Source of the DNA: Pseudomonadota bacterium
GTDB lineage: Bacteria; Desulfobacterota; Desulfobulbia; Desulfobulbales; JAHJIY01
Direction: 5' to 3'
Assembly: GCA_018823175.1 (NCBI GenBank)
Contig: JAHJIY010000042.1
Location: 41,035-105,034, forward strand
DNA length: 64,000 nt
Shown: positions 1-8,611 of the stretch, one piece after another
Position numbering within the stretch: position 1 is the first letter of the stretch
How the letters are laid out: each line of letters opens with the position of its first letter
The notes under the pieces: generated by a model
The model's input: the letters and a program-made list of their open reading frames with translations, nothing else
Told to the model about the DNA's origin: nothing
Database searches by the model: none
Made by a program: the position numbers and the translations under genes

Positions 1-1
1 T

Positions 2-1318
2 GAGGTAATTCGGGCCACCGACGAGGTAATTCTGAAGACGAAAAGCCTCAAGGCTTTCCGGGCGTATGAAGTAAAGATAAAAAAGGCGGAGGAAGCCAAT
101 TCCGAAGATCCGCATATTGATATTTCATGGGACTTGAATAGTGATGAGATTAAACGTCTTCTTGCCCAGCGATCCAGGAAATATCGGTCGATGGCGACCA
201 ACGCCTTTACCGGCAAACCTTCAATTCGGACGGCTTTTTGTCAGAAAGTAGTGAATCGGGCGGCCAGAATTTTTTACAGCATCAGATATGATGTTCTGCG
301 GCCCCAGCAAAAATATGCGCAGAAGGTCATTCAGGATGTTTCCGGAGAAAGTTCTGTCTTGATAAAACGTGTAACCGCGCCCTTTTCAGCGGCTTACGAT
401 TTTATTTCCCGTAAGCCAAACGGCAGAGCGGCCCGTCAGTCGATTGATCGTGGCATGAGCATGGGCGGCGAGCCTGATTTTGGTGATTTTTATGAAAGTC
501 CGCTGGCTAATGAAGACCGGACGATCACCTGTCCCAACGCCCTGAAGCAGAATTGCAAGGACCTTTGGGTCCCGGATCTTTACGGTGAATTCTGTGGGGT
601 ATGTGAAAGTTGCGGCCATCATTTTCCGCTTGAATATGAATGGTATCTGAAAAATCTTTTTGATCCGGATTCCATTCGTGAATTCAATGCTGATATTGCC
701 TCCACCAATCCTCTGGATTATGCCGGTCTGGATAAACGGATCGAAGAGGCGGTTGCCAAGACCCGGCGGAAGAGCGCCATCATAACCTTTGACGCCAAGG
801 TCAGGGGGGTTGATATTGTCGTGGCCATGCTTTACAGCAATTTCAGGAATGGCACGGTCGGCGCGGCCGAGGGCGAGAAGTTTGCCCGGGCCTGCGAGGT
901 GGCGCAGCTGAAAAGGCGTCCTTTGCTGGCCTATGTCCATACCACCGGCGGCATCCGAATCCAGGAAGGCACCCTGGGGGTTATTCAGATGCCGAAATGC
1001 ACCATGGCTGTCCGTGAATATGTCGATTCCGGTGGTCTTTACATGGTGGTTTATGACAATAATTCATACGCCGGTCCGGTGGCCAGTTTTCTGGGTTGCG
1101 CCCATTACCAGTTTGCGATCCGTTCCAGTCGGATTGGTTTTGCGGGACCCAGGGTAATCAGGGAGACAACCGGGCAGGATATCCCGCCAGATTATCACAG
1201 TGCCAGGAGCGCTCTCAAACATGGTCACATCCAGGGCATTTGGGACCGCCGTGATTTTCGGCGTAATCTCTATAAATCACTGATGACCATGGGTGGCAGG
1301 AAGCTTTATTATCGGTAA
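2..1318 (+). CDS. Acetyl-CoA carboxylase carboxyltransferase, AccD-like (5' partial)
   Basis: The reading frame is open from the left edge of the window, so the start lies upstream; the first in-window start-like codon (TTG, 134) is probably internal. After a basic helical stretch comes a Cys cluster (CPNALKQNC, then CGVCESCGHHF) that resembles the AccD zinc ribbon. A carboxyltransferase beta fold follows, with a TTGGIRIQEG segment, GLYMVVYDNNSYAGPVASF and IGFAGPRVIRETTGQ, all close to AccD signatures. It would transfer the carboxyl group from carboxybiotin to acetyl-CoA, or to a related acyl-CoA. The long N-terminal extension suggests a larger fused carboxylase subunit, but its head is outside the window. 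The downstream biotinyl-domain and biotin-ligase genes support a carboxylase role. Confidence 0.8.
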   Translation, partial: EVIRATDEVILKTKSLKAFRAYEVKIKKAEEANSEDPHIDISWDLNSDEIKRLLAQRSRKYRSMATNAFTGKPSIRTAFCQKVVNRAARIFYSIRYDVLRPQQKYAQKVIQDVSGESSVLIKRVTAPFSAAYDFISRKPNGRAARQSIDRGMSMGGEPDFGDFYESPLANEDRTITCPNALKQNCKDLWVPDLYGEFCGVCESCGHHFPLEYEWYLKNLFDPDSIREFNADIASTNPLDYAGLDKRIEEAVAKTRRKSAIITFDAKVRGVDIVVAMLYSNFRNGTVGAAEGEKFARACEVAQLKRRPLLAYVHTTGGIRIQEGTLGVIQMPKCTMAVREYVDSGGLYMVVYDNNSYAGPVASFLGCAHYQFAIRSSRIGFAGPRVIRETTGQDIPPDYHSARSALKHGHIQGIWDRRDFRRNLYKSLMTMGGRKLYYR

Positions 1319-1446
1319 GCTGGCCAGTTTACATCGTATTTTTTGCCGTAGCGGAGTTTGCCTTGTTATCAAGGGTGCTTTTTGGGGCCTGTGAGAAGGA
1401 ATGAATTCCGATGATTTTAACAAAGGACTAAATCGAGTTACTGAAT

Positions 1447-2094
1447 ATGAACGAAGACATTGATTTTGACGAGGTTCTGAGCAAGTACCGTTCTGATCCG
1501 TATGATTATATCGACATTCATTCCATTCATACCGGCCGGATCCGTTTCAAGGTGAAGGATGGGTCCGAGGTGGAGGGCCCGAGCGGCGAGTGGCGTCATA
1601 TTCCCGGGACCGTACTTTATGTCCTTGATCGGGAAAGAAACCCCAAATCGATCTATTCCAATTCCAACGGCATCGTTTCTGCGGTTCGTGATGATCTGGA
1701 AGGCCAGTTTGTCGAGGCGGGTGAAAAAATTATCACTATCCGTCATCCCTTGAAGAAAAGGGAAATCATCGAAGGTATTTTGCGGAAAGTATTGTTCCCT
1801 TTTCAGGCACCGGAACGGGCCAAATATTTCTTTTCCATGGAGATTCAGTCGCGGATCGAGAAATATGGACAAAGGCAGGTGTCAGTCAAGCCCGGCGAAG
1901 AGATCCTTACCATGTCCCTGATGAAAAGAGACACCCCGGTCTATTATACCGGTGAGCCGGGGATTATTCATTCCGTTTACTTTAAGCCCGGGGTCAGTGT
2001 TGATCAGGGGGAACCGTTATTTGGAATCTGTCCCAAGAATAAACTGTCTTATATCCAGAAGATCATCACTCGAGTCAAGGCTGAATGGGAATAG
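1447..2094 (+). CDS. Biotinyl/lipoyl-like domain protein, probable biotin carboxyl carrier
   Basis: This 215-residue protein has repeated biotinyl-type beta hairpins. The C-terminal one reads LMKRDTPVYYTGEPG, then VYFKPGVSVDQGEPLF, which matches the second half of BCCP domains and puts the candidate biotin-accepting lysine at K160. An earlier segment (about 70-98, NGIVSAVRDDLEGQFVEAGEKI) looks like another half-domain. The usual A/V-M-K-M/L tetrapeptide is degenerate (LMKR), so biotinylation is not certain. It lies between the carboxyltransferase and the biotin ligase, whose start overlaps its last codons, so it is probably the carrier of this carboxylase. Confidence 0.65.
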   Translation: MNEDIDFDEVLSKYRSDPYDYIDIHSIHTGRIRFKVKDGSEVEGPSGEWRHIPGTVLYVLDRERNPKSIYSNSNGIVSAVRDDLEGQFVEAGEKIITIRHPLKKREIIEGILRKVLFPFQAPERAKYFFSMEIQSRIEKYGQRQVSVKPGEEILTMSLMKRDTPVYYTGEPGIIHSVYFKPGVSVDQGEPLFGICPKNKLSYIQKIITRVKAEWE

Positions 2095-3020
2095 CCCAGA
2101 CTCTTACTCTCCAACAGATCCGACAATTCATCCAGGCGGAGGAAATCCCCCTCCGCCGTCAATTTTTTTCCGAAAATACCGTCAACACCGTACTTAAATA
2201 TGGGGCGGTGGTCGGCTCGGTCCTAGAAACATTTCCCCAATTGGACCGAGGCATGGACCATGCCCGGCGCCTTATCCGGCGTCATGAGGAAGCCGGCACC
2301 TCCTTTCCGAGTGGCCAGGTTATTGTGGCCGATGAACTTACCGGCGGCAAGGGCCGATTCCAGCGGTATTGGCACGCGCCTGCCGGCGGGGTCTGGCTGA
2401 CGCTGGTTCTGGTTAATACCCTCCTGGCTGAAAATAATAGTTTTTATCCCCTGGCGGCCGGGGTCGCCTGTTGTGAAACAATCAATCATTACCTGCCCCA
2501 GGCCCGGTTGAAATGGGTCAATGATGTCCATGTCTCCGGCCGGAAGATCGCCGGCATCCTGATCGAGACCATGGTTGGCCCGATTTTCGGGGAGGAATAT
2601 ATCATGATCGGGGTGGGGATCAACGTCAACAATGACTCCTTCCCGGATGAACTTTCCGGCCTGGCGGTCTCGCTTAAAGGTCTGACCGGCAGGGAAGAGG
2701 ATGTGCAATTACTGACCTGTCGACTGCTGGCAAAATTATCCTGGAATATGGGCCTTGTTTATTACGAAGAACAGCGCGGGATGGAGGATGATATTGGCTT
2801 GTCGGCCGGGGAAAAGAGGCGGGAGCATTATTTGCTCAGCCGTTATCGGCAGCTGAGCGATAGTGTCGGTCGGCGGGTCCTTTTTGGTCACGATGTGCAA
2901 AAGAGTCCTCAATACGAGGCGGTCGTGCAGGGCTTTGACCAACGTGGCGCTCTGCTTTTGCAATTGGACGATGGGACTATCGTCGAAGAGAACTCCGGCG
3001 AGATAACTTATCTGGATTGA
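2085..3020 (+). CDS. birA: Biotin-[acetyl-CoA-carboxylase] ligase
   Basis: This 311-residue protein activates biotin as biotinyl-AMP and transfers it to the acceptor lysine of carboxylase carrier domains. Visible motifs are the adenylate-binding loop GGKGRFQRYWHAPAGG (about 88-103), KWVNDV and GRKIAGILIE of the catalytic core, and a small C-terminal domain. The usual N-terminal DNA-binding wing is not evident, so it is probably a monofunctional ligase rather than an operon repressor. The loop has GGKGRFQR where GRGRRGR is usual, a mild divergence. The ATG overlaps the end of the carrier gene by 10 bases, which suggests translational coupling. It converges on the next gene with only 8 bases between. 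Confidence 0.85.
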   Translation: MGIAQTLTLQQIRQFIQAEEIPLRRQFFSENTVNTVLKYGAVVGSVLETFPQLDRGMDHARRLIRRHEEAGTSFPSGQVIVADELTGGKGRFQRYWHAPAGGVWLTLVLVNTLLAENNSFYPLAAGVACCETINHYLPQARLKWVNDVHVSGRKIAGILIETMVGPIFGEEYIMIGVGINVNNDSFPDELSGLAVSLKGLTGREEDVQLLTCRLLAKLSWNMGLVYYEEQRGMEDDIGLSAGEKRREHYLLSRYRQLSDSVGRRVLFGHDVQKSPQYEAVVQGFDQRGALLLQLDDGTIVEENSGEITYLD

Positions 3021-3028
3021 GGCTGAGG

Positions 3029-4621
3029 TTAAACGGATGATGCTGTCGCCCCGTTGCTGGAAACGAAACCGATGTTCCGGCCTGAGTTATTACGGTTGTC
3101 AGTGGCTAGTTTGGTGTTTAAACCAGCCAACGGAAAGGAGAGACGGACACAGGTCCCTTCTTCGGAGGTGCTTTTGACCTCGATGCTGCCCTTGTGCAGG
3201 TCAACCAGCTGTTTGGTGATTGACATCCCGAGGCCGGTGCCGAGTTCATTGGCGGTGCCGCGACGTGAGGCCTTGGTGTATCGATCAAAAAGCGAGGGGA
3301 GGAACTCCGGCGGGATCCCGATCCCGGTGTCGGTGACCGTAATCAGGGCCTGGTCTCCGCAGGTGTCAAGGGAAACGATCACCCGGCCCCCCCTAGGAGT
3401 GAATTTAATCGCGTTGGAGAGCAGGTTGTTCAGGATCCGCATGAATTTGTGACTGTCACCTTCGATGATAATATGCTGGGCGCTGTGCATCAACTCCAGG
3501 ACAATCTCTTTGGCCAGAGCGGTCTGCTGGAGGTTGTAGGTCGCCATATTGATCGTCGGGATCACATCGATTGGGAAGAGTTCGGTGACTTCGGTCTGTA
3601 TTTCGTTACGGTTATGTTCCACGATATCGTTGATTGTTTCCAGCATGAAATTTGATGAGTCCATGATGACTTGCATCTTCTGTCGGCATTCTTCGGTGAT
3701 CATACTGTCTTTCATCAGGATATGGGTATATCCCATGATTGCCGTCAACGGACTTTTCAGGTCATGGGAAGAAATGGCAAGAAACTCATCCCGGAGTCGA
3801 TTTAATCTCTCAACTTCTTTGATGTTTCGGGTGAGTTCCTTGACCAGCTTTCTTTCTTCCAGATGACTCCTGATCCGGGCCAGAAATTCTTCTTCGATAA
3901 ATGGTTTGGCAATGTGATCGGTCGCTCCGGTCCTGAAGATATCAAGGACCTCTTCCCGATATTTCACGTCACTGACCACCAGAATGGGGATATTGTATAA
4001 CCCCAGTTTCTGGCGGAAAGATTTGATTAGTTCATCTCCCCAGATCTTCGGCAATCGATAATCGGTGATCACCATATCGATTTCGCTTAGATTACGCCGG
4101 GCCACCTCCAGTGCCTCGGGGCCGGAAGACGCCTCCAGCACTCGAAGGCCGCGCCGGGCCAGACTGTTGGTCATGGCCATTCGGCACAATTCATCGTGGT
4201 CGGCCACCAGGACCGTTAAATTGTCCGGCATCTTGGCGGGTTTAAGGATCCGGTTCACCGCTTTGACCACTTCATTCCAGGGGGCGACAATGTTTTTCGA
4301 AATAAAGACTGATGTCCCCAAACTGAAACCGAGATCACGGTCTGCTAAGGTATCGTGGTTGGTTACAAAAATAACCGGGGTCAGACCACCGACCTTGGTC
4401 GCGCGAATTTGAGCGCAGGCCGTAAAACCATCCATGTCCGGCAGTTCCACATCCATGGTAATCAGGTCAGGATGGTGCTCGGCGGCCAAAGTCACCGCCG
4501 CATTGCCGTTGGCGGCCTCAATTGTCTCATAACCATTGCGCCGCAATGTATCACCCAAGGCGATCCGGACCGAGCGGCTGTCGTCAACGACTAGAATGAG
4601 CATGGCTGATTCCGTCATCAC
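3029..4621 (-). CDS. Hybrid sensor kinase: REC-REC-HisKA-HATPase
   Basis: This cytoplasmic protein of up to 530 residues has no membrane segment. The first receiver (about 8-125) has the phosphoacceptor D57 in ITMDVELP; the second (about 135-255) has its Asp in MVITDYRLP. A short coil leads to HisKA with ISSHDLKSPL (H286) and an HATPase with NNLLSNAIKF, DTGIGI and GTGLGMSI. Two N-terminal receivers on a kinase suggest it integrates phosphoryl signals from other kinases. The start is ambiguous: ATGs at 4621, 4618 and 4603 are all possible, and 4603 begins right at the first REC strand. It overlaps the end of the upstream small Cys/His gene and belongs to the MCP-CheW cluster. Confidence 0.85.
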   Translation of the reverse strand: MMTESAMLILVVDDSRSVRIALGDTLRRNGYETIEAANGNAAVTLAAEHHPDLITMDVELPDMDGFTACAQIRATKVGGLTPVIFVTNHDTLADRDLGFSLGTSVFISKNIVAPWNEVVKAVNRILKPAKMPDNLTVLVADHDELCRMAMTNSLARRGLRVLEASSGPEALEVARRNLSEIDMVITDYRLPKIWGDELIKSFRQKLGLYNIPILVVSDVKYREEVLDIFRTGATDHIAKPFIEEEFLARIRSHLEERKLVKELTRNIKEVERLNRLRDEFLAISSHDLKSPLTAIMGYTHILMKDSMITEECRQKMQVIMDSSNFMLETINDIVEHNRNEIQTEVTELFPIDVIPTINMATYNLQQTALAKEIVLELMHSAQHIIIEGDSHKFMRILNNLLSNAIKFTPRGGRVIVSLDTCGDQALITVTDTGIGIPPEFLPSLFDRYTKASRRGTANELGTGLGMSITKQLVDLHKGSIEVKSTSEEGTCVRLSFPLAGLNTKLATDNRNNSGRNIGFVSSNGATASSV

Positions 4622-4880
4622 TGGTTTGTGAATTGTCAGGGCAAGGCGTGATAATGTTTTTCATCCGCTTGTTATAACAGGTATGGTGCTGGGCCAGGAT
4701 CTGTTCCTGGGTTATAGGGTTTAAACATTCAATCAACCTGAATTTTTCGATCAGGGGCAAGTCGCTTCTCAGTCCGTTTAGCGGACACTCGGGCAAGGCG
4801 GATTTAAAAGGGCATTTCATAAGGAGGCCGAGCATTGTTACCCTGGAATACATTAATACTTCGGATTGAGTGGAATGCAT
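4584..4880 (-). CDS. Small Cys/His-motif protein, function unknown
   Basis: This 98-residue ORF is preceded by a strong ribosome-binding site (AAGGAGAACAAG) right before the ATG. Its core has CPFKSALPECPLNGLR followed by QILAQHHTC, a C-x7-C...H-x2-C pattern that could bind a metal. I recall similar short proteins near signalling genes in deltaproteobacteria but cannot name the family with certainty. It lies between CheW and the two-REC kinase, overlapping the kinase start by up to 38 bases, so it is probably co-translated with it. The last 30 residues look unstructured. Confidence 0.6.
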   Translation of the reverse strand: MHSTQSEVLMYSRVTMLGLLMKCPFKSALPECPLNGLRSDLPLIEKFRLIECLNPITQEQILAQHHTCYNKRMKNIITPCPDNSQTSDDGISHAHSSR

Positions 4881-5024
4881 CTTGTTCTCCTTTTTTAGTA
4901 GTTTGTTGAAAATGGGGTCGGCGTTTTATGTTCATCCGTTGGTCGGATGGCTAACGACGACGGAAAATAACGGACTCCCCTCGCCGGGGACGCAAAAACT
5001 TGTTACTGGTCACTTTCATTCAAC

Positions 5025-5591
5025 TCAGCCCCCGGCCGCCATTTGTCTTTCTTCGACCGGGGCCGTCAGGGCGGCGGCCATTGTTTTCATGTCCCGGATG
5101 GCTTTTACGGTCAGGGAGTTCAGCTCTTTTGCCGACATCACCTGCTCGATGTCGATGATAATCAGGAAACCGTTATCCTTTCTTCCCATGCCCACGATAA
5201 AATCAGTGAGCATGTCCTCGCGCATGGGAGGGAGCGGCTCGATCTCGTCTGCCCCCAGGTCGATTACGGTTTTGACCTTGTCGACCACAGCCCCGAAGAT
5301 ATATTCATGGTCCTCGGTTCTGGTTTTAAAGATAATGATCGTGGCCTGACGGTTGTCGGCCAGGGGCGGCATGCCCAGCATTTGGCCCAAATCCATAATC
5401 GGCACCACCTGCTCCCGAAGGCTGATTACCCCGCACATATAGGCCGGCATGGTCGGCAGTTTGGTCAGGGCCGGTAAATCTAGGACTTCCCGGACATGGT
5501 TGATCTTTACTGCGTAGTTCTCGTCCCGCATGGCAAAAGTCAGGTATTGGGATGTGTTTTCTAACTCTTTATTTTTGTCGGATGTCTTCAT
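5025..5591 (-). CDS. cheW: Chemotaxis coupling protein CheW
   Basis: This 188-residue protein is a single CheW domain: QYLTFAMRDENYAVKINHVREV, then MPAYMCGVISLREQVVPIMDLG and DFIVGMGRKDNGFLIIIDIEQV. It would bridge an MCP to a CheA kinase at the inner membrane. A C-terminal tail of about 35 residues extends beyond the fold. It starts 15 bases after the MCP gene on the same strand and so is probably specific to that receptor. No CheA is encoded in this cluster; the nearest is at 14404-16503. A second CheW lies at 16654-17196. Confidence 0.93.
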   Translation of the reverse strand: MKTSDKNKELENTSQYLTFAMRDENYAVKINHVREVLDLPALTKLPTMPAYMCGVISLREQVVPIMDLGQMLGMPPLADNRQATIIIFKTRTEDHEYIFGAVVDKVKTVIDLGADEIEPLPPMREDMLTDFIVGMGRKDNGFLIIIDIEQVMSAKELNSLTVKAIRDMKTMAAALTAPVEERQMAAGG

Positions 5592-5606
5592 GATTCATGC
5601 TCCTTG

Positions 5607-7667
5607 TCAGCCCACATGGCTTTTCAAATTAAATTCAGAATCATCCATCTCCAGGGATACTCCCGTCTGTTTTTTATAGCCGTTGGCGGTTTGATGGGAG
5701 GCTAGGGCGGCGCCGGGAGTTTTTTCATGAAGTAGTCGCAGCGGGGCATTTACTTTTCTGCTTGGGGCTTGGTTGAAACCGGAAGATAGGCTCGTGCTGT
5801 CTATCTTAAAAAATGAAATAGTCTCCATGAGTTGTGAGGCCTGGGCCGTAAGTTGTTCGCTGGTTGAGGCCATTTCCTCGGAGGCGGCGCTGTTTTGCTG
5901 GATTACCTGGTCCAGTTGTCCGACCGCCTTGGCGTTTTCCTGGATCCCGCGTGACTGTTCGGTACTGGAGGCATCAATTTCCTGAATCAGCTCGGCGGTT
6001 TTTCGGATTTGCGGAATCATCTCCTGGATTATTCTTGCCGCATTAGAGGCGGTCTGCACACTGTCCTGGGCCGTCCCTTTAATCTCCTGGGCCGCCAACT
6101 GGCTCCGTTCGGCAAGTTTTCGCACTTCACTGGCCACGACGGCAAAGCCCTTGCCTTGCTCACCGGCCCGGGCCGCTTCGATCGCGGCGTTTAGGGCGAG
6201 CAGATTGGTCTGTCGGGATATCTCTTCAATGATCTCGATTTTTTGGGCGATATTGACCATCGCCGCCTCGGTTTCCGCCATCACCTTGCCGCCATTATCC
6301 GCATCGCTTGCCGCCTTGATCGAGATTGAGGCCGTCTGCCGGGCATTATCGGCCGACTGGTCTACGGTGGAAGACATTTCTTCCATTGAGCTGCTGATCT
6401 CTTCAATGGTTGCCGCCTGCTCGCTGGCCCCCTGCGATACGCTTTGGGAGGCCGAACTCAACTGGCTGCTGCCGGCGGCGACCTGATCGGCCGCTCCCCT
6501 TACATCATTCATGATCTCGCATAATTTGCCGATCATCCGGTTAAGGGATTCTGCCATCATGCCAATTTCGCATTTTGAATTTACCATTGCGGTCTGTGTC
6601 AGATCGCCATTGGCGACTCTTTGGATTACCCCGGCCATCTCGCCAACCGGCCCGGTAATTGAGCTGGTGATAAACACGCCGCTCCCCAGGCCGATGAGGA
6701 CCCCGGCGATAGTGAAAACCACGATCAGGATATTACTGTTTTTCTGGGCGGCATCGGCCATGGTCATGGCCGATGCCATATCCTGGCCGGCCAGCTCCTC
6801 CACCTTGTCCATGGTCTGATCGCTCTTGTTACTGAATTCGTCGACCAAGGCCATGTGAGTCCTGGTTTCCTCTGCCATGCGCATCGCTTCATCCTTCTGG
6901 TCGAACATTTGCCCTTTCCCCATGGCCAGTTCGGAGAAATCCGCATGTTCTTCGACGATCTCCCGGGGCAGTAACTTTTCAAGCTTGTCAAATTCGACCG
7001 TCTTGCTCTGGAACTGATTCCGCAGATCGGCAGTTGCGGCCAGGATTTCCAGGCCCATGTATTCCTCCGCGATGGCCTGCTGCTCAACCATTAAGGTTTT
7101 GCTCTCCATCGCCGCGTCAACCCTCGGGTCAATGGCCCGGTCCTGGGTTAACTCGTCTTCATATTTCAGCAGACGACTCTTCAGCAAATTTTTGTGTTCA
7201 TCGAATTGCTCCATCATGGTGTCGGCCTTGGCCTCCGCCGTCAGATGGAGGCGATGATTAGCCATCGTCTCCTTGGCATTTTCCTCAAATTTCGTATGCA
7301 GGCCCTGGGCATCTTCAATCAGTTTGACCATGGCGCCGGTGCTTTTGGCGCCGATAAACTCTGCGTGCTGATCAAAATCTGCGACCGTGGTATTGAATGC
7401 GCTCTCGATTTTTTTTAACTCATTGAGGTCATCGGTGAGCAGGAATTCGCCCATGGCGTCGCGGCCGCTGATCAAGGCGATCATCGACTCCATCGAGGCA
7501 TCCGCCAGCGGCACCTTTTCATCCAGGATGAGATCGGTTGATTGGCCTACTCGCAAAAGACCGAACATGCCAATACCGCCGACAACTGCGACCAGCAGGA
7601 TCACAAGTCCAAAGCCGCTGCCTAATTTTGTGCCGATCTTTAAATTTCGATACATGGTCGCTTTCAT
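5607..7667 (-). CDS. Methyl-accepting chemotaxis protein
   Basis: This 686-residue transmembrane receptor has TM1 at about 18-40, a long helical periplasmic region of about 270 residues, TM2 at about 311-334, HAMP at about 335-390, and a cytoplasmic coiled coil. The hairpin tip ([20 protein letters not shown]) is near 480-500. The periplasmic part is all-helical with no PAS or Cache signature; I cannot name its ligand. The C-terminus carries an M-x3-DSEF motif that also closes the MCP at 12336-14291 and may be an adaptation-enzyme docking tail. The start at 7667 has a GAGGAG ribosome-binding site. CheW follows directly. Confidence 0.93.
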   Translation of the reverse strand: MKATMYRNLKIGTKLGSGFGLVILLVAVVGGIGMFGLLRVGQSTDLILDEKVPLADASMESMIALISGRDAMGEFLLTDDLNELKKIESAFNTTVADFDQHAEFIGAKSTGAMVKLIEDAQGLHTKFEENAKETMANHRLHLTAEAKADTMMEQFDEHKNLLKSRLLKYEDELTQDRAIDPRVDAAMESKTLMVEQQAIAEEYMGLEILAATADLRNQFQSKTVEFDKLEKLLPREIVEEHADFSELAMGKGQMFDQKDEAMRMAEETRTHMALVDEFSNKSDQTMDKVEELAGQDMASAMTMADAAQKNSNILIVVFTIAGVLIGLGSGVFITSSITGPVGEMAGVIQRVANGDLTQTAMVNSKCEIGMMAESLNRMIGKLCEIMNDVRGAADQVAAGSSQLSSASQSVSQGASEQAATIEEISSSMEEMSSTVDQSADNARQTASISIKAASDADNGGKVMAETEAAMVNIAQKIEIIEEISRQTNLLALNAAIEAARAGEQGKGFAVVASEVRKLAERSQLAAQEIKGTAQDSVQTASNAARIIQEMIPQIRKTAELIQEIDASSTEQSRGIQENAKAVGQLDQVIQQNSAASEEMASTSEQLTAQASQLMETISFFKIDSTSLSSGFNQAPSRKVNAPLRLLHEKTPGAALASHQTANGYKKQTGVSLEMDDSEFNLKSHVG

Positions 7668-7930
7668 TTTTCGCTCTCCTCGTTTGAATTATCTCTCTAT
7701 ATTGTTTGTCTTCCTTGCAATATTTGAAATAGTTGTTTCGGCCATGAAAAGTGATTCTAAAAGATGGTATGATAAGTCGAAAGAAAATGTATATGGGGGA
7801 AAAGCAGTATATTGCATGAGTGATGCAAGTATGGTTTGGATTAACTGTACTGATGACCTGGGCATGATTGCCGCTATGTGGCTGGCGGTGGCGGGTTAGT
7901 GCCGGTTGAAGATGGTGGCGTAATGTTTGG
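7668..7930. other. Intergenic region between NarL-type regulator and MCP genes
   Basis: These 263 bases lie upstream of the MCP start (7667, minus strand) and downstream of the regulator stop (7931). They must hold the MCP promoter or be read through. A 51-codon plus-strand ORF at 7743-7899 has no convincing ribosome-binding site and is not called. I see no hairpin followed by a T tract. Confidence 0.4.
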
Positions 7931-8605
7931 TTACGACCAGATTTCTGGGTCGATCAATTCATTTTTTATGGCGTATTTCATCAGGGAAAAGGGGTCGTGA
8001 GTGTTGCTTTTCTTGTAAATATTGGCCCGGTGTTTTTCCACGGTTTTCGGACTGACGAAAAGAATGTCCGCCATCTGGTTTGAGGTATTCCCTTCCAGCA
8101 TCAGACATAAGATCTGGCGCTCGCGTTCGGTCAGGCCGGAGGCTTCCTTGTCGGGATTTGCTTTGGTTTTATTTTGGCCACTGGCCAGAAAAAAATCGAT
8201 TATCTTGGCGTTGATTTCCTGACTCAGGAAAAAAGTGGACTCCGAGGCGTTTAAGATCGCCGTAATCAAATCCCTGGGGTTGGCGGTTTTCAGGACGTAA
8301 CCCATGGCACCTGCCCGTAGAGCCTTGTATACGTAGGCATCCTTTTTGTGCATTGAAAGGATCACGGTTTTGGTCTCGGCCGAGGCCTCGTGGATCAGGG
8401 GGAGCAAATCAAGGCCGTTCATGTCCGGCAGGCTGATGTCAACTACGCAGACGTCGGGCCGCAGGAGTTTAATTTTTTTCAAGGCATCCTTACCGCTGGC
8501 GCTCTCGGCGATGACCTCAATTTTGGCTTGATCTTCCAATAGTTCCCTGATCCCATCGCGGACCAGGGTGTGATCATCAATCAGCATCACTTTTATTGTT
8601 TTCAT
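7931..8605 (-). CDS. NarL/FixJ-type response regulator
   Basis: This 224-residue regulator has an N-terminal receiver (about 4-120) with phosphoacceptor D56 in VVDISLPDMNG. Its C-terminal LuxR-type helix-turn-helix (about 150-215) contains LTERERQILCLMLEGNTSNQMADILFVSPKTVEKHRANIYKKSN. It should bind DNA as a dimer once phosphorylated. It begins 6 bases after the stop of the REC-PAS-PAS kinase, so the two form a cognate pair, with the kinase's NarX-type core matching the NarL-type output. The target genes are not evident from the window. Confidence 0.93.
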   Translation of the reverse strand: MKTIKVMLIDDHTLVRDGIRELLEDQAKIEVIAESASGKDALKKIKLLRPDVCVVDISLPDMNGLDLLPLIHEASAETKTVILSMHKKDAYVYKALRAGAMGYVLKTANPRDLITAILNASESTFFLSQEINAKIIDFFLASGQNKTKANPDKEASGLTERERQILCLMLEGNTSNQMADILFVSPKTVEKHRANIYKKSNTHDPFSLMKYAIKNELIDPEIWS

Positions 8606-8611
8606 GGCTCC

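Noticed and set aside
7743..7899. 51-codon plus-strand ORF between regulator and MCP
   Set aside because: No ribosome-binding site or recognisable motif.
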